DNA of 64,000 bases from Chrysoperla carnea (GCF_905475395.1 NC_058337.1:8358983-8422982), one strand, 5' to 3'. Shown: positions 13,041-26,113, numbered from the stretch's first letter. Translations and numbers: made by a program. The notes: generated by a model from the sequence alone, not told the origin.

Positions 13041-13655
13041 ACAGGGTGGACCATTTTAATATATAATGACTAATAGCTAATGGCTTTTGTAGTTAACCAG
13101 TCAAAAAAATAACTCAAACAAAATTCGCAGAGTTTAATGAGGGACATCATGTTCTGACATCAAATTGAACCTAGTTCTCCGGGTAGCTTTAATAATAAAT
13201 TTAGATCCTAAAAGGTAAGAGATAAAAAATAACATTTTAAATTGGAAAGTTGATCTTCATAAAAAAAGTACCATTTTTTTAAAAATCGTTAGCTTTTGGA
13301 GGAAATGCGACTTAAATATTATGATAAAGTCATTATTGCATTTAATCAAAAGAAAACACGCTAGCTGTAGAAAAATGATCTTGTAAATTTAGCTTAAAGT
13401 TATTAACACAGACGAATTACCTTTATTGATCCTTTATGACTTGTGTCAATAAAGTTTTCAAAGGCAAGCGTATTTTTTTTATTAAATGCAATAATGACAT
13501 AATTTTTTCTACGAATGCTAAAGCTTTACAAAAAAATGTTTTCAATAATAAATGTTAATTTTTGATGAGTGTCAACTTCCTAATTAAAAGTGTTATTCTA
13601 TCTCTTACCTTTTAGTATCTAAATTGACTATTTAAGTAATCCGGAACACTAGATT
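13041..13655. repeat. PAL-D palindrome, truncated copy
   Basis: The left end ACAGGGTGGACCATTTTAAT matches the end of the complete PAL-D at 16421. Inner arms pair through TTAGATCCTAAAAGGTAAGAG and the inverted CTCTTACCTTTTAGTATCTAA near 13600. The right outer terminus is missing. Confidence 0.75.
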
Positions 13656-14016
13656 TACTCCCATGATTGAGAGACTAATCAATCAAAATATAGGCTCTTT
13701 CAATAAAAATGATATTTTTGTAAATTGAAATTTCCAGTTGTTAATAATTTTTTTGTGGATGTGAATACAGTCTGAAGTTTTATCATGCAACGACTCGCGA
13801 TTCTTGAACGCTTAGAAATTATTGAGGACAGTGTCTAACGTGTCTGTTAAGTCTTGCATGTAAATCATACTTAACTCGGAAAATTGTATATTTTGATTTT
13901 CGGGGCATAGACAATGAATTTCTTGGTCCCCTGGTTGAATTTTCCTTTTTTATTATGGTTAAAAAAAAACTTAAAAATCAATGACTTCCTGAGACTTTAG
14001 ACTCTGTTTCTAAGCT

Positions 14017-14150
14017 ACCCTGGTGGTAAAAATATTTGAAGAAAGAATAAGTCTTAAAAAGTTTTAGAAACTTTGAAAAAGTCTTAAGAACTCTGAATTT
14101 CTAAACTTTTTGGGACTGTCTAATTCAGATTTTTCTACCAGAGTATCAAG
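14017..14150. repeat. Partial copy of the 3416-3651 MITE
   Basis: It shares CCTGGTGGTAAAAATATTTG, AAGAAAGAATAAGTCTT and TTGGGACTGTCTAATTCAGA with the left arm at 3416. It closes with a short inverted end, TTTTCTACCAGAG. Confidence 0.7.
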
Positions 14151-15244
14151 GATAGTGAGTGAAAATATTTCACACCTGGAATCACACAAAAAATTTTATG
14201 AAACTGCAAATTTAAAAATATTACTCTTATTGAAAGATCCTATACATTCCATTAAACTCCAAGTCAAAGTTGATTTTTAGCACACGGCTTTCTTAATTAG
14301 TTATTTCCAGAATCGCTTTATTGTGATAGAAAAAACAAAATAAAACAGATGCTAAATTTACAGAGAGAGCAACCGCGCTGTTTTTAAGCTGAACAAGACT
14401 ATTATTCAAATGATTTCATTTTAGTATTTCTGATTCTGACTTTTTTTGATATATGTAATGGGTTATCCATCTTCAGTGTCCTGTATGTTTACAAAAAAAC
14501 GCAAGGTAAATATTAATTTGCAAAATTACCGGAAACGTTTACGGAATGAATCGAAGAATTGACGCATTAAATCTTTTTGATTGACACGGCGCTTAATTTG
14601 GAAGTAATACAATATATATGTTTTATTTATATTGGAATTTAATTTTTGAATTTCCTGATGCCAATTCCATTATTTTAACACAATGTTCTTTTCATATGAC
14701 ATCTTATGGATTATCTTCAAAAAGGTTCGATTCCATAATACCACAAGTCACAAGTGCACTTGTTGAAAATGAACTAGTGGCATTTTAAAAGTTGGTTTTA
14801 TACTTGTGGGCAGTACACATTTAAAAAATAAGCTAGTATAGAGCCACTTTCTCATAAATTGATTGTGAGCCATTCAGGCTTCCGTAGTCTTCTGTACTAT
14901 CAACTATTGAAATGAGTTGCGCCAGGATCAGAATCCGGAAGCATTTTTCACGCTGATTACTGGTCTATTATAATTAAATACGTAGAATAATAGCAAAGCA
15001 AAATATGTCGTTTTCTATTTTCTTTTTATGCAATTTGCCAACCTGCAAATTTTTCAAAAAAATTTCGAAAAAATTTCCTTTAAACAGTTACCAGCTGCAG
15101 AAAGTTTTTGATCCTTAAAAATAATTCAAAAATATATTTTGATTTGCGTAAACAAAAAACATGTGGCGACTGAAGTTGGATTACCCTGTGCGTAGATGCC
15201 AAAAAAATCATTTTAATATTAAAACAAAAAGTATAGTACCCAAT

Positions 15245-16011
15245 GCGCTTGTAAACTATTTTAGGCGCGCGATCTTTGCGCCATCTCATTGTTTACTTTT
15301 TAAATAGTGGTTCAGCGATAACTGACAAACATATAACATAATAATGTAAACAGACTATTTTAAATTTTACAATAACTAAATAATTTCTTTAGGATGTCAG
15401 TAAAAATATTAATCAGTGTCTTCCACGAAGTCCAATTGGACATTTTTCGTAAAAAGTGTATTTCGAAAGTTGCCAAGTTTGTGTTAAGTTTTCACGTTTC
15501 AAACGTGCATGAAAAGATCAATGAAAATATTATCGAGGAATTTTTCAGAAAATAGTTATAGTAATAAAGATTATTTTTTTTCAATGAAGTTTAGTAAATA
15601 AATACTTGCCCTGAGCCCTGCTGTTAAATCTTATCAACATAAAATGTTTAGGTTAATTATATTGAAAGATTGTTTACTTACCTTAAAAAACACTTCATAA
15701 AAATTTATTTATTTTTGGAACTGTTATGAACAGGTGTTTCTCGTAAAAATGTTTGAAAAATCCCTCGAGAATCATTTTCATTGATCTTTTCATGAACGTT
15801 TGAAACCTAAAAACTTGTACAGTAACTTTGGAAAAAGGCTCTTTTTACGAAAAATGTCTAATTGGACTTCGTGAAGCCACTGTTTTACATTTTTAATGAC
15901 ATTCTAAAGCTTTTACTGCCATATGTTTGTGAGTTTTCGCTGAACCACTATTTAAAAAGCCAACTATGAGATGGGGTAAAGGTCGCGCGCCAAAAATACA
16001 TGACTAGCGTA
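15245..16011. repeat. PAL-E palindrome, copy 1
   Basis: Outer ends carry GGCGCGCGATCTTTGCGCC and the inverted GGTCGCGCGCCAAAAATAC. Arms share AAATAGTGGTTCAGCG, GTAAACAGACTATTTTAAAT and a CCAATTGGACATTTTTCGTA block in both orientations. The second copy is at 27413-28347. It has no open frame. Confidence 0.8.
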
Positions 16012-16099
16012 TAATTAAATGTATCACAAATGTTGTTAGCTTTATTGTACATTCTATATTTAAATGAATAAGACAACTAAGAACTATTTGAAAACATAC

Positions 16100-16222
16100 C
16101 TTCATTAGGTACATATAATGTGGGCATTGGTATAGAACATGGAAGTAGTGCAGCTCCAAGGCTTACAGTGCTGGGGATTGAATATTCTGAACTCCATTCA
16201 CAGTCTGATGTCATACCAAAAT
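16100..16222 (-). CDS. slpr: slpr (MLK) exon 6
   Basis: The 123-nt exon encodes about residues 753-794 (FGMTSDCEWSSEYSIPSTV and onward to LYVPNEG). The acceptor is GGTAG before AT at 16222. The donor is GAAG then GTATGT at 16099. It joins in phase to the exon 5 donor at 32059 (G plus AT gives Asp) and to exon 7 (G plus GC gives Gly). No recognised domain. The join to exon 5 rests on phase and splice-site quality, so an unseen small exon between them cannot be excluded. Confidence 0.75.
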
Positions 16223-16420
16223 CTACCAAATAATACCCGCATGCACAAACCATATAACACAACGATCACAAAAATAATAATAACAAAACTTAATTAGAAA
16301 AAATTAAATCAATGTAATTAATTAGTCAACAAATTACAAAAATTAACACAACAAGCTATAACAATAATTTATTGCAAAATTGTATATACTCTGTGTCACA
16401 AAAAACACACATTGTACTAT

Positions 16421-17705
16421 ACAGGGTGGAACATTTTAATCTAATCAAAAAGCCCGTTTTGTAGATAAGCAATCAAAAAGTAATTTAAACAAACGTTGCA
16501 GAGTTTGATGAGGGACATCATGTTCTGACATCTAGTTCTCCAGGTTGTTTAATAGTCAACTTAGATCCTAAAAGGTAAATGAGAATAAAACTTTAAATTA
16601 GAAAGTTGATACTCATAAGAAACCAACATTTTTTCGAAAATCGGTAGCTTTCGGATAAATATGTCATTATTTAATCGAAAGAAAACACGGTAGCCACAGA
16701 AAAATGCTTTAGGCAAAAATTTTCGAGGGCATTAGAAGACATTCACCTGTGTCCATGACTTTGACCTGAAATTCTAGTTTCAAGGTCATTTAACTTTGAT
16801 ATTCAAATGATCTTAGTAGTGATCCTTACCTTTCCGAGAAAACGCGACTTAAAAATTTGCCATTATTGAATTTAAACGAAAGAAAATACGCTAGCTTTAG
16901 AAAAATTTTTTAGGCAAAAGTTCTCAAGGACAATAAAAATCATTCGCCTGAAACTAAAATTTCAGGTCAAAGTAATGGACACAGGCGAATGTCCTCTATT
17001 GCCCGTGACAACTTTTGGTTAAAGCATTTATCTGTAGCTAGCGAGTTATCTTTCCATAAAATGCAACAAAAACATATTTTTAAGTCGCATTTCCTTCGAG
17101 AACTAACAATATTCGAAAAAATGTTTTAAATACAAATTTTTAGTTTTTTATGAGGATCAACTTTCTAATTTAATGTGTTATTCTATCTTTCACCTTGTAA
17201 GATCTAAATTTTAATTTAAAGCAACCCAAAGAACTAGGTTCAATCTGGTGTGAGAACATACTGTCCTCCATCAAAGTCTGCAACTTTTGTTTATGTTATT
17301 TTAAAATGGGTTTACTACAAAACAAGCTATTACCCGTAATTAGTGTCCGGCCGAAGCTTCGGCTTCGGCCACCTTCGGCCAAAAAAACCACCTTCGGTCA
17401 AACATTCGGCTTCCGCCTGAATTCAGGCCGCAGCCGAAGCTTTGGTCGAAGGTTCTTAGCAAACGTCGGAATTGAACGAATTGTTCTAAATGTTATTATT
17501 TTGAAATAAATTTCAAGGTAATTTTTTTAATCATCTTTAGATTGACTTCTAGATCAACTTTTCAAGATCATTACCTCTAAATCAATTTCTAGAGATCAAC
17601 TTTAATATTAAAGTTTTAAAATCATGTTTTTAAACGTTCGGCTTCGGCCAAAAATCGACCTTCGATCGGACACTACCCGTAATAGATTAAAATGGTCCAC
17701 CCTGT
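16421..17705. repeat. PAL-D palindrome, complete, with nested insertion
   Basis: Ends ACAGGGTGGAACATTTTAAT and ATTAAAATGGTCCACCCTGT are near-perfect inverted termini. Inner arms share GAGGGACATCATGTTCTGAC and TTAGATCCTAAAAGGTAAA in opposite orientation, and a GACACAGGCGAATGTCCTC block near the centre. A 335-bp hAT-like element sits in the right arm. Another fragment of the family lies at 48860-49150. Confidence 0.8.
17341..17675. mobile_element. hAT-type non-autonomous element with 8-bp TSD
   Basis: Perfect 9-bp terminal inverted repeats TAGTGTCCG and CGGACACTA bound a 335-bp element. The 8-bp sequence CCCGTAAT lies directly outside both ends (17333-17340 and 17676-17683). Subterminal regions are rich in CTTCGGC and GGCCGAAG words, in contrast to the AT-rich host. 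An 8-bp duplication is the hallmark of hAT transposons. It encodes no transposase. The 67-codon open frame over its left end is not convincing. Confidence 0.9.
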
Positions 17706-18639
17706 ATAAAAGTAAGTAAATCACAACATAAAACTAAAGAAATATACTTCCAAACTAAACTTATTGACACTTCTTCGATATCAAATTTTCGTTAGTCTGG
17801 GTTCCATTTTATTCCAAATAGTTTACAGAAAAAATTAGTTCAAATTAAATTTAACTGTATGATCAAAACGATCTACAGAAATGATTTTAAGTTTTTTATT
17901 TTCCCGTTTCTATTCTGCTTCAACTAAGGAGTCTAGTCCCCTTATACTTAATTTCTTATGTAAACCAAAATTTCGATATGTTTCTCTCTAACCCATGAAC
18001 ATTTTTTTATGAAACATGATATGAAGCCATAAATTCTTACATTTTAACTCGTTTTAATTCGTTTACTTATATTTTTCTCGATAAATTTCATCAATTAAAA
18101 ATAATTCCTTAAGATGTAATCTCATGATGACACTTTACGCTGGTTTTTAGAGTCAAATTAAGGTTTTATCTATCTGAAAAAAATGTCTCTGAGTTTTGTC
18201 CAATGTCAAATTGTAAAAATGAACGACCAAAAAGTTCATTAATATCGTAAGTTGATATCTCAAGATATACACACTAAAAGTAAGTTCTTAACCTCATTGA
18301 TTTAATTAAAATTTTATGTAATATTTTAAATTGATATATCTTCTATTCGATAGTTGAATATAAATTTATTTTATTTGGTTAAAATCAATAAATTGCTATT
18401 GTTTATCAATAAATAAAATCAATTTAGCTGATAAGTGGACGCTGAAAAGTTTTTTCCAGATGGCAGCACGGCTTAAATTGGCCACGTGGTCTCATGTGTC
18501 GCGCAAACTCAGCGTCAAGCGTCAGCACGAAAACACACCTTTATAAATACTGACAGCACGTCCCCATATAACAAAAACGTGAAACTCCTATGCCGAGCTA
18601 TAAGCGCCCGTTTCTGAATTTACGGCGCCTATCTGGGCG

Positions 18640-18842
18640 AGTTCTAGTCATCGGCCGTTACGTACTTTTAATTGCGCATCAGGCTGTCTTTCTCTCGAAC
18701 GCGAGAGAAAGCGATGTTTCACAGTTGAAACAATTGAATTTGTTTTCTATCACTTTCAATTGAATGAAATGAAAAAAGAGCCCTAATGATCAGTGCAAAG
18801 ACCAAACGACCGAGGACTAGACCTCGCCCAGATAGGCACCTT
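18640..18842. repeat. Hairpin MITE in a GC-richer patch
   Basis: GGCGCCTATCTGGGCGAG at the left pairs with CTCGCCCAGATAGGCACC at the right, followed inward by TTCTAGTC and GACTAGA. The interior includes a small perfect stem around CTTTCTCTCGAACGCGAGAG. The surrounding 18420-18960 is less AT-rich than its neighbours. Confidence 0.7.
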
Positions 18843-19628
18843 TTTTTTTGCTACCATCTCTACTCGAGTTTTATGTCCTTGTTATATAGGTTCGTGACTC
18901 AAAGGCTAAATTAACCGTTCACCACTGATCCCCATATAAATGGATAGAGGATCCCATGTATTGAAACTGATCAAATTTGAATTATAAACTAGCGCCTTCA
19001 AAATGAGTGGATAAAAAAAAAAATATACGTCGCAAGCTCATATTTAACAAATATATCCTTCGCACATTTAGTTCCCAGACACTCAACCTGAAACGTTGGA
19101 AATGCTTCAATATTAGACCCTACATTTGTGAGTTTTTATAATGATTTTTGATTGGCTGTAACTTCGTTCATAATGGCTTCGTTTTAAGCTTAAATGTCTA
19201 GTTTTAAATTTTGACAGAAAAAAATTTTTTAGACCTCACGCTTGACCTCTTTAGGCCTCATTCTCAATGCGAAGAAAAAGTTTTCTCAATTTTTATATTT
19301 TTCAAAATTATTTATGAGATAAAAAAACATTTCCTGGCTAACCAATACTTGGATCGTTTAGCCTAGTCTGTTTTTTTCTTTTGTACGACCACTTATCTCT
19401 TAATGAAAAGTCAATTTTTTATCATCGATGTTTAATGAGCTAATTATGGTACAGCGAACGCAGGTGTGTTTTGACAACATCCATCAATGTTCTTTAATTG
19501 CCTTTCGGTATTTTAGAGAAGAATTATTTTTTGTATGCTCATTGTTGATTGGAAAAAGTTACTTTTGGAAAATATGCCATAACTTTGCAAATATTGCGAA
19601 AATTACAAAGATTCTAGGTTTAGATATA

Positions 19629-20915
19629 TACAGGCTGTCCTTGAAAAGCGTGAACAGCGTTCTACGAACAGTACACTATTAAATAAGTCGATTTAGCAAA
19701 ACTTACTTTTAATTCAATCAAATTAAACATTCGATCAAACTGCATCAAAGCTATTTTTTATTTTAGAAGGAGTAACTTTTAGTACAGGAGACGGTAGAAG
19801 ATCGCCCTTTGCTCATCTGGCAATGAGATAAGAAATATTTTTATGAAATTTTATTGATTGATAAACACGATTATGATAGCTTGTCTATCGAAAAGAGTTC
19901 ATGGCTAATTTTAATCAATTTTTTTTGCTGGCAAGCGTATAGCATTATTTTCGTAATTAAATTATCTTTCTTTTGATATACTCCAATCATCTTAGAGTTT
20001 CACTTCGGAATCTAACGGAATAAGCTGAATTTTTGTACAAACCTATATTTTGATAGTACAAATGTTGTCTCAAAAGTCACATATGGTCACGCGTGCGCGT
20101 CCTTAGATCTTCAAGGCCAAAGGCCTCGAAATCTGTTTTTTGTGAATATCTCATTTCTTTTACCTTCAATCGTATTAATATTTATTATAGAAGTTGTAAA
20201 GGGTAAAATTTTCTTCAAATTTTGTCGGAAACTTTTTTTGTATTTTGAACCATTTTGGAGATAGAGTGCTCAGAAGATGGTGAGCTCAGCTTATCTCTAT
20301 AAATATTGACCCAGCACTGAAGTACGTTAAGCTGAGCCCTCCATCTTCTGCGCCCTCTATTTCAAAAAAGGTTCAAGATACAAAAAAAGTTTCCTACAAA
20401 ATTTGAACAAAATTTTATCCTTTACAACTTTTATAATAAATGTTAATATGATTGAAGGTAAAAGAAATGAGATATTCACAAAAAACGGATTTTCGAAACC
20501 TTTGTCCTTTAATATCTAAGGACGCCATATGTGACTTTTGTTTTGAACAGATTGGTGTAGTAATAACGGTATGAACAGGAAAGTCAATATAGGTAACTAC
20601 ACCGATCTGTTAACCATTCGAAATTGATATCAGACGAAAGATAATTTAATTACGAAAATAATTCTATAAGCTTGGCAGCAAAAATAATTGATTAAAAATA
20701 GCCATGAACTCTTTTAGATAGACAAGCTATCATTGATAGGCGTGTTTATCAATCAATAAAATTTTATAAAAAATATGTCTCATCTGGTTATCAGATGGGT
20801 GAAAGTCGACCTTATACCATCTCTTAGACTATTTATAATAAAGTTAATTTAGCTAAATCTACTTAAAATAAGTAGGTGTCATAGCGTTGTTCCAGTCTTT
20901 TACAGCCATCCTGTA
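19629..20915. repeat. PAL-F, 1.29-kb palindrome
   Basis: Ends TACAGGCTGTCC and GCCATCCTGTA are inverted. Arms pair over about 600 bp each, for example GATAGCTTGTCTATCGAAAAG with the inverse near 20720, and CTCAGAAGATGGTGAGCTCA with TGAGCCCTCCATCTTCTG at the centre (about 20310). The open frame at its left edge is incidental. Confidence 0.85.
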
Positions 20916-21147
20916 TAATAAGTATATTATAAATGAAAAGCTTTTAAATTAGACTATAATTATTAGAATACCACCAAAAAATTAGAATCGATTAAAAGCA
21001 CATATAAAAAAGCAAAAATAGCACAGAAACAGCTTACTTAGGGATAGCATGCAAATTGATTAAATCTAACAATAAGTGGGAAATGAAATACACATGCAGA
21101 AATAAAATAAAATATAATCAAACAATACATATTCGTTGCGTGTACCA

Positions 21148-21310
21148 TTCATGTATTTATTTCATTAAGTTTTTTTACACAATGATTTCATCATTCATGT
21201 AATAATATTGTCTATACTTTTAAATAAATAATATTATTTAAAATTATAGGCAATTTTATTACATTAATGATGAAAGTATTGTAAGAAAATTAATCTAATG
21301 AATCAATCAA
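21148..21310. repeat. PAL-H hairpin element, copy 2
   Basis: It has the same layout as 3688-3844: TTTTTTACACAATGATTTCA and ATAATATTGTCTAT on one side, and ATAGGCAATTTTATTACAT with a TATTGTAAGAAAAT block inverted on the other. Confidence 0.7.
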
Positions 21311-21329
21311 ATTAAACATGAAAAAGGGG

Positions 21330-22215
21330 TGAACGTTACATCAAATCAGGTATGTTTATTTTTTGGATATGTTTGCAATGCAATATTAAGTTCAAGTTTT
21401 CGACCTCGGCAAACGACTTTTTTATTTCAGTTTTTACCGATTTTGACCTAGAAGCACTGGTTTTTCATCAAAAACTGTAGTATTTATTTTTAAAGAAGGT
21501 TAAATTTGCAACAATTTGAGATTTTTATAGGACCGATAATTTCGGAGATAAAGCTTTTTAAAGTTTCTATTTTTTCAAGTTATACTACGATTTTTCGTAT
21601 AATTTCATTTTGTAAACCATTAGAGATAGAAAAAGTTTAAATACAAGAAATGTTCCTTTTAAAAAAATAAACAACTTTTGTTTGAAACATTTTTTCGTAA
21701 ACATGACTGTTTGCCCGTGAAGGCGCAAATTAGAATAAAATTTTGGTGTCTAATTTTTCCACAACTATAAAAGATAAGGAGTTGAAAATTTGAAGGTAGC
21801 TTCAACTAGTAATCTTGTGTAACATTCTGGAAAAACGAAAAAAAATTCTAGAGAATACTTTTTCGAAAACCAGTGATATTTACGATGTTCCAAAAAAAAC
21901 TTTTTTTTTTTACATTTAAGCTTTTGTTCCATCTCTAACAGTTTACAAGATGAAATTTTGCGTAAAATCGTGTAACTTGAAAAAATAGATAAACTTTGAA
22001 ATACTGTATCTCTGAAACTGTCGGTCCTTTTATCTCAAATTGTTGTAATCGGCAAAAACTGAAATAAGGCTGAAATTTCGAGGTTTTTTTTATTTTTCGG
22101 CATGATCTGATCGTCTGCCGAGTTCGAAAACTTGGATTTAACAATGCCTATACTTTGCAAACAACATATCAAAAACCAAAAATGCTTGATTTGTTGCAAC
22201 GTCCAATGTTGAATT
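21330..22215. repeat. PAL-G palindrome carrying the PAL-A module
   Basis: Outer arms pair: AAGTTTTCGACCTCGGCAAACG on the left against CGTCTGCCGAGTTCGAAAAC on the right. Inside, each arm contains a copy of the module GTAAACCATTAGAGATAGAA (left) or its inverse (right, near 21915), which is also the core of PAL-A. The left arm has the adjoining AACATTTTTTCGTAAACATG piece as well. Confidence 0.75.
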
Positions 22216-22862
22216 TGATTGGCCTATAAATAAAAAAATGAATTAAAATTTTAAAATACAGTAGGTGGTGTAAATTCGGTTATGCACGCAACGAGTACTA
22301 TATTACAGTTACAATTTTGAATGTAATACTGTTATATGTAATAATGTTTGGTTTAAATTTAAAATAATATAAATAAAATAAATAAAAACAAAATTAGAGT
22401 GTTGTAAACCAAAATTTATTAATACCTTATATTTACACATGTCACATGTTTTAACCATCACCAGGATAGGAATAGTAATATAAAAAAAAAGTTATAATAG
22501 TATCAAACAATACTTACACTTACTAAAATTTAATATTAATAATTAATTAATATTAATAATATTATATATTATTATTTATTATTTTAATACTTACTAATTC
22601 ATTTATTTATTTATTATTTACTTCTAATTAGTAAGTGTAAATAAGTTGAGAACAACGGCAACGTAAAAAACAAGTTTTTCAGAAAATATCATTTACATTT
22701 ATTGTCATTATCATTATCAGGAATGTTTGTTTTTATTACAAACAGTCATTTTAAACACTTTTCAAAATCATCAATAACATCAGTATAAACAAGTTGAAAG
22801 TTATTCCCTGAGATTGGGATTTTTGGAATTTCCGGTATTTATTACAGTAACTTTGTACATTA

Positions 22863-23884
22863 CAGTCTGCATCAAATCCGGTAGTTCTGATTTTTTGCAG
22901 ACTTGTTTATGATGTTGTCCCAATGAATAATCCAAGTTTGTGAATTCGAGAGCCGAACGCAACCTTGTCAAAAATCGAAAAATCTCTGAAAATTTCGGAA
23001 TTTGGCGATTATAAGCCTAAAGGACTAGTTTTTTTGATAAAACCTTTTCAGAATGTTTTTAAAGTAGACTAAATTTGCTATAATATGCTATAGAATGGGT
23101 TCTGTAGACCCAATACTTTCCGAGATAAAGCCTTTCAAAATTTATCGACGTAACTTTATACATCAGAGCTAACGTCAAATCTGGTTGTTCTGATTTTTAG
23201 CAGACTTGTTTATCATGTTGGCCCAATGAATAATCCAAGTTTGGGATAGTTTTTTCCAAAGGGATAGTTTTTGAAGTACCTTTTCAAAATGTTTTTAAAG
23301 TAGACTAAATTTGCTACAATAGTAGTCACTGAAGATCCAATAGTTTCCGAGAAAAAGATGTTCAAAATTCATTACTTTTTCTAACTTCGAAATTTTTAAA
23401 ATATTTTAGACGTCGCTCGAATTACTCTAGTGAGAAGTAGTTCTACTTACCTTCGACAGAGTGTGCTAGTGTTGTTCAGAGTCAAAACTCATTCAAAACG
23501 GCATAATATTGCAAAAACTTGCGAAGTAAGAAAAAATGATAAACTTTGAAAGGATTTATCTCGGAAACAATTGGGTTTTCAGTGACGATTCTAGTCTCAT
23601 ATTTTAATACATTTAGTAAGTTTAGTTTACGTCGATAAATTTTGAAAGGCTTTACCTTGGAAAGAATGAGTCTACAGAGTCCATTCTTGTTTCATATTTA
23701 GCCTACTTTAGTTCTTTAGCAAATTTAGTCTATTTTAGTTCTGAAAAAATTTATCAAAAAATTAGTCTTTAAGGGTTATAGTCGCCAAAATCCAAAATTT
23801 TCACGGATTTTTCGATTTTAGAAAAGTTGCGTATCATAAACAAGTCTGCAAAAAATCGGAACTTCCGGATTTGATGCAGGCTAT
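22863..23884. repeat. PAL-C palindrome with internal direct repeat
   Basis: The left end CTGCATCAAATCCGGTAGTT pairs with ATTTGATGCAGGC at the right end. Within the left arm a unit starting CAAATCTGGTTGTTCTGATT repeats the terminal unit about 300 bp later. Both have CAATGAATAATCCAAGTTTG. Fragments occur in slpr intron 7. Confidence 0.8.
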
Positions 23885-24049
23885 CTCATACTTTCAAACT
23901 GTATTAATTAGTTAAAAAATATTAATTATCGCTGAAAACGCACTATACAAAAATATAAATTCGAATCAATTAAATTGTACTATTAAGCTCGAAAACACAC
24001 TTTAAAGTTAAAAAAGTTGGCCTCGATAAAACAACTCAAGTATAGGCTC

Positions 24050-25670
24050 GTTGAAAATGGTAAAAATAGAGATAATGCTGTTAAAAATATGTGCGATAGG
24101 GCGTTGGGTTCGGAATGATGACTACAAAAATGTACCCGAATCGTTTTTAGCACATAAAAAATTTGCAAAAATTATAAACAATTAAAAATGAAAAAAAGAG
24201 ATATTTTTGCCAATATTTCATAAACTTTTAATATTTATGAAATTTAAAGAACAGATTCTTAAAGAAGAGGAAATTATCAATAAAAAACTCCCACTTCCGG
24301 AAGTCTATCTCCATTATTTATAATTTTAATTTAATGTTAAAAATAAATCTTCGAGCTTCATTTTTAGATTGTTATAGTTGGGACAAAAATACTTACGTCA
24401 CACACTAAATATTTTTTTTAAGGTATTAAATATTAATTTAAAAATTTGAAAAATTATGGTGTGTTCTGGAAAGTTTAAAGAATTTATTATCGTTGGAAAT
24501 TTATATTTAAGTTAACTTTTCAACAAGTTAGACAATTGTTAATTAACAAAACTTTCTCGAATTTTCGTCTTCATTGTAAACTAAAAAAATGTTTAAATAA
24601 TTGGGATTTTGAACCAAATTTTTATAACAAAACTTTTTTTATTTTTTCATGATAATTTTAAAGTTATAGGCAGTTTTAAAAAACTTTTCAAAATAGAAAT
24701 GAAAACACTCGACAAAAAAATGTTCGTAAAACATCGTTGTGATTGTGACGTAATAATGTTAATTGAATAGTATACACTGTATACAATTATTAATTAACAT
24801 TATGACGTTTTCGATTTTTTACGAACATTTTTTTTGTCGGGTTTTTTCGTAGCTCTTTTGAAAAGTTCTTTTAAAACTGTCTGTAACTTTAGAATTATCA
24901 TGAAAAAATAAAAATAAAAACAGTAAAATTTTTTAGCTTCATGGAATTCTTCTTATGTAAATACTTATATAATAAAAAAAACAAGATCACGTGAGAAGAG
25001 TTTTTTATACTTTGCTTACAATAATTTTTTTAAGTTTATTAAGAAATGCACGATTTATCAGTTTTGTAAAATTAAAAAAAATATTATTAACATAAAATTA
25101 AAATTTTTAACGTCTTTTGACGTGATCATCTTAAGTATATATATAAGAAGAAAATTCCAGAAAATTTTGTTAATTAACAATTGTCTAACTTGTAGAAAAA
25201 TTAGTTTAAATCTAAATTTCCAACGATAATAAATAGTTTAAAGTATTCGGAGAATACACCATAAATTTACAAATTCTTTAAATTAATATTTAATACCTTA
25301 AATAAATTATTTAATGTGAGATACTCGTTTTTGACACTATTACAACAATCTAAAATTGACGAAAAAAGACCTATTTGTAGCGTTAAATTAAAATTATAAA
25401 TATGGAAATAGACTTCCGGAAAAGGGAGTTTTTCATTGGAAGTTTCCTTCTCTTTAAAAACCTTTTTTTAAATTTCATAAATATTAATTGGCGAAAATAG
25501 GAATTTATTTTATTTTTTTTATCTTTAATTGTTTATAAATTTTTTATGTGCTAAAAAACGCTTCCAGCACATTTTTCTAGACATCATTTCGAATCTAACA
25601 AGCTATCACATGTATTTTTATGACAAATATCTCTATATTTCATCAATTTGATCTTGTTGATACTATTTAT
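24050..25670. repeat. PAL-B, 1.6-kb giant palindrome
   Basis: The left terminus has AGAGATAATGCTGTTAAAAA and CGATAGGGCGTTGGGTTCGG. The right terminus has the inverse, CTAACAAGCTATCACATG and ATATCTCTATATTTCATC. Arms contain CTCCCACTTCCGGAAGTCTA and its inverse near 25410. The axis at about 24775 is GTATACACTGTATAC. Arms are about 800 bp. It is the largest inverted repeat in the window and has no coding potential. Confidence 0.85.
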
Positions 25671-26072
25671 TGACTTTCAACTGATTAATATTTTTCATTA
25701 GATGAAGTGCCAAAATGGCTGTTATTTAGGAATGTCAGCAAAATGTCTAATTAACCAAAGCAGAGTAAAAAAATTTAGTAAAAAAAAAAAGGATAATTAG
25801 TATTGAGTCTGAGAATTGATGACTCCCTAAAAAACTTGCTTTATTATTCAAATATATTATATAAAAAAAAACTACATATAAAGCCTAATATATTTGTTCT
25901 CAGTAACAATTACAAAGTAAATAAGATAAAATTTGTATTTTTATGAAAATCAATATAGGTGACTAAAAACGAAATAAAAATAAAATTTTAAAATCACTAT
26001 AAAATAAATGAAACGCATATCTTTTAATGTCAATAAATATATGTTTAATAAAAAAAGAAGAATATCATTTAC

Positions 26073-26113
26073 TAACGATACGATACGATACGATACGATA
26101 AGATACGATACGT
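26073..26113. repeat. (CGATA)n microsatellite
   Basis: About eight pentamer units ACGAT/CGATA occur in tandem, with one A-for-C interruption (AAGATACG). Confidence 0.9.

Larger units (their letters stand above)
12825..16099 (-). other. slpr: slpr intron 6, mostly repeats
   Basis: It holds a truncated PAL-D copy (13041-13655), a single-arm relative of the 3416 MITE (14017-14150) and a PAL-E palindrome (15245-16011). Between 14151 and 15244 I see no gene or RNA. Confidence 0.6.

Noticed and set aside
14720..14745. tRNA B-box-like word GGTTCGATTCC
   Set aside because: No A box, acceptor stem or cloverleaf could be drawn from the preceding 75 bases.
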